Shown in pieces: positions 6,236 to 7,224 of a stretch of 7,224 bases of DNA. The position numbers and the translations under genes are program-made. Source of the DNA: Endomicrobium sp. (GTDB lineage Bacteria > Elusimicrobiota > Endomicrobiia > Endomicrobiales > Endomicrobiaceae); assembly GCA_031264895.1 (NCBI GenBank), contig JAISDI010000104.1, positions 1 to 7,224 of the forward strand, read 5' to 3'. The notes under the pieces were generated by a model. It did no database searches, had not been told where the DNA came from, and worked only from the letters and a program-made list of their open reading frames with translations. Each line of letters opens with the position of its first letter. Positions within the stretch are counted from its first letter, which is position 1.

Positions 6236-6904
6236 TTATTTTTTATATCCTGCGGACTGCGACAATATGACTTTCTGCGATTCTTTAAGATTTAAAAGTT
6301 TTGAAATCGCTCCGGCATCTATAAAAGCTCTCGTTACACAGGCCAAATCTTCCGAAGCGCAATACAAATAAACGTTTTCAGAAACGTGGCCGACGTCAAC
6401 AGCCGTCATTGTCATATTACGGTCATCGTCATCGCCTTTCATTTTTGCCATATCGGAAACGTAAACTAAATTTACGGCGGCTCCGGCTACAAAATCCTGC
6501 ATACCTGCCGCAGCCCTTTTATCGCCTTCAACAGCCAAAACAAGCTTGTTTTCTTTCGGCTCATACAAATATACGCCGTCTTTCAAAAACGCGTATATGG
6601 TTATTTCTTTATAGTTCATTGCCGTAGGAGCCGTCATGCCGCCTGTGTCTTCTCTGTTTATCCCGCCGGCAGCCCACAATAGTTCAGACAATGTACGGAT
6701 ATCCAACTGCCTATCAGAAAATTCTCTTGAAGAATGTCTGTCCAGCATTGCCTGTAAAACGGTTTTGCCTTTTGAAAAATCAGCTTTTTGTAAAACTATC
6801 TCTTTTGCCGGTTTGTTTTTCACGTTTTTCTCCTTTGCTTCAACCGCCGAAAATGCCGATACCGCAGCAAACAGCGAGAGCGCCAAAACAAATATTTTCT
6901 TCAT
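6236..6904 (-). CDS. Exported nitroreductase-family (SagB-like) flavoprotein
   Basis: This encodes a 222-residue protein of the FMN-dependent nitroreductase fold. Residues 1-23 are a Sec-type signal peptide (likely VEA|KE) with no twin arginine and no lipobox Cys, so the product should be free in the periplasm. The core starts with DRHSSREFSDRQL (55-67), the FMN-contacting RxSxR motif. SELLWAAGGINR (73-84), TAPTAMNYKEITIYAF (91-106) and DGVYLYEP (109-116) follow. DVGHVSENVYLYCASEDLA (170-188) and a VILSQSAGYKK end are as in SagB/ThcOx-like relatives. Reaction: probably FMN-dependent reduction or oxidation of an unknown substrate. The start is supported by GGAGGT (6911-6916) six bases before the ATG. 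It is first in the three-gene run. In SagB the family member is a peptide-azoline oxidase; no precursor peptide or partner cyclase is visible here, so that role is not supported. Confidence 0.85.
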   Translation of the reverse strand: MKKIFVLALSLFAAVSAFSAVEAKEKNVKNKPAKEIVLQKADFSKGKTVLQAMLDRHSSREFSDRQLDIRTLSELLWAAGGINREDTGGMTAPTAMNYKEITIYAFLKDGVYLYEPKENKLVLAVEGDKRAAAGMQDFVAGAAVNLVYVSDMAKMKGDDDDRNMTMTAVDVGHVSENVYLYCASEDLACVTRAFIDAGAISKLLNLKESQKVILSQSAGYKK

Positions 6905-6933
6905 TTAAATACCTCCGTTCATATTATTTTAAC

Positions 6934-6961
6934 ATTATACTCTTTTTGCGCAATAATCCAA
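6934..6961 (-). promoter_or_regulatory. Promoter of the nitroreductase-cupin-autotransporter operon
   Basis: On the minus strand there is a perfect -10 TATAAT (6934-6939) and a -35 TTGGAT (6956-6961, three of six consensus bases) with a 16-base spacer. The predicted start lies near 6927, about 23 bases before the nitroreductase ATG, giving a short leader with the GGAGGT site. I saw no DtxR-like or Fur-like box here. Confidence 0.6.
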
Positions 6962-7015
6962 ATTAAAGCCAGATATTCCATTAGAGATTTTTAAAACTAT
7001 CTTTTTTCCTTTGTC

Positions 7016-7030
7016 GTCATCAACCCACTG
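7016..7030 (+). repeat. 15-bp direct repeat, copy 1
   Basis: GTCATCAACCCACTG is repeated exactly at 7096-7110. The inverse of its last 12 bases occurs at 91-102. The two right-hand copies bracket the 28-bp palindrome at 7045-7072, so the palindrome could be an insertion or a module within a larger repeat unit. Confidence 0.6.
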
Positions 7031-7044
7031 TTTTTGTATTTAAC

Positions 7045-7072
7045 ATGCCCGATTACGAACTTCGGGCATGAC
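7045..7072 (-). repeat. 28-bp palindromic repeat, right copy
   Basis: Identical to 144-171. Here the stem is 9 bp (CATGCCCGA at 7044-7052 with TCGGGCATG at 7062-7070). On the minus strand it begins GTCATGCCCGAAG. No open reading frame or transposase lies beside it. Confidence 0.7.
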
Positions 7073-7095
7073 GACAAAAATGATTTTGTTTATTT

Positions 7096-7110
7096 GTCAT
7101 CAACCCACTG
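7096..7110 (+). repeat. 15-bp direct repeat, copy 2
   Basis: Exact second copy of GTCATCAACCCACTG (first at 7016-7030). It lies between the 28-bp palindrome and the GTCATTCC palindrome at 7131-7154. Confidence 0.6.
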
Positions 7111-7130
7111 AGTCTTCTGGCACCCATGCC

Positions 7131-7154
7131 GTCATTCCGAACTTGTTTCGGAAT
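7131..7154 (+). repeat. REP-like palindrome, GTCATTCCGAA type
   Basis: GTCA is followed by ATTCCGAA (7134-7141) and TTCGGAAT (7147-7154), an 8-bp perfect stem with loop CTTGT. It has the same layout as the palindrome at 7200-7224 on the opposite strand, with different but still complementary arms. Very similar short palindromes are, to my recollection, widespread between genes in many bacterial genomes. Confidence 0.65.
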
Positions 7155-7199
7155 CTGCTGTTGCAGTTGTCGTTATATTATGCCACCTGCAAAGGCCAG

Positions 7200-7224
7200 A
7201 CCCTGAAACGAGTTCAGGGTGACA
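7200..7224 (-). repeat. REP-like palindrome, GTCACCCTGAA type
   Basis: Read on the minus strand, GTCA is followed by ACCCTGAA and TTCAGGGT arms (7200-7207 and 7213-7220), an 8-bp perfect stem with loop CTCGT. The element reaches the window edge, so anything beyond is unseen. Confidence 0.65.

Larger units (their letters stand above)
6962..7224. repeat. Gene-free right flank with clustered palindromes
   Basis: No gene is apparent. The interval has two direct copies of GTCATCAACCCACTG (7016-7030 and 7096-7110, 80 bases apart), with an inverse 12-base version at 91-102 on the far side of the window. It also has three palindromes (7044-7070, 7134-7154, 7200-7220) and a small GGCA/TGCC dyad at 7119-7130. 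This is most simply a mosaic of dispersed intergenic repeats; it runs off the window edge. Confidence 0.65.

Noticed and set aside
6636..6966. Plus-strand frames opposite the nitroreductase gene
   Set aside because: They are antisense to the conserved flavoprotein N-terminal region and its promoter, with no ribosome sites.
7016..7110. CRISPR array suggested by regularly placed short repeats
   Set aside because: Only two 15-base copies, and the interval contains a palindrome found elsewhere in the window rather than a unique spacer; no cas gene is present.

Overview
The window looks like chromosomal DNA of a Gram-negative, moderately AT-rich bacterium. It encodes two outer-membrane beta-barrel proteins, Sec signal peptides, and a periplasmic peptidoglycan-binding domain. 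All four convincing genes are on the minus strand and together fill about three quarters of the window. No phylogenetic marker is present. A chlamydial-Pmp-like autotransporter in an AT-rich genome with many small intergenic palindromes would suit an Elusimicrobiota/Endomicrobia-type or other PVC/FCB-type lineage, but that is a low-confidence impression.

Layout, right to left in the direction of transcription. The right flank (about 6962-7224) is gene-free and packed with short palindromes that share a GTCA-stem-loop-stem design. A good sigma-70-type promoter (6934-6961) then drives a run of three genes: an exported nitroreductase-family flavoprotein (6236-6904), a small cupin (5891-6235, its GTG start directly abutting the previous stop codon), and, after 22 bases, a 1273-residue outer-membrane protein (2047-5868). 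The large protein has a Pmp-like beta-helix passenger, an autotransporter barrel, a proline-rich linker and an OmpA-type peptidoglycan-binding domain. A hairpin (1989-2030) just past its stop probably ends the operon.

The next interval (1566-2046) is gene-free but dense in signals. It holds two more hairpins, two near-identical copies of a sequence close to the DtxR/IdeR metal-repressor operator, candidate promoters and a leader hairpin. It leads into an OprB-like porin gene (363-1565), which ends at a 17-bp perfect inverted-repeat terminator (245-287). The left flank (1-240) carries more palindromes, including a 28-bp copy of one in the right flank.

Interpretation: the window is an envelope locus. 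The strongest points are the autotransporter-OmpA hybrid, which would link a surface-displayed adhesin-like passenger to the cell wall, and the predicted metal-responsive control of a porin with an acidic loop. The nitroreductase and cupin have no obvious mechanistic link to the large surface protein beyond probable co-transcription.
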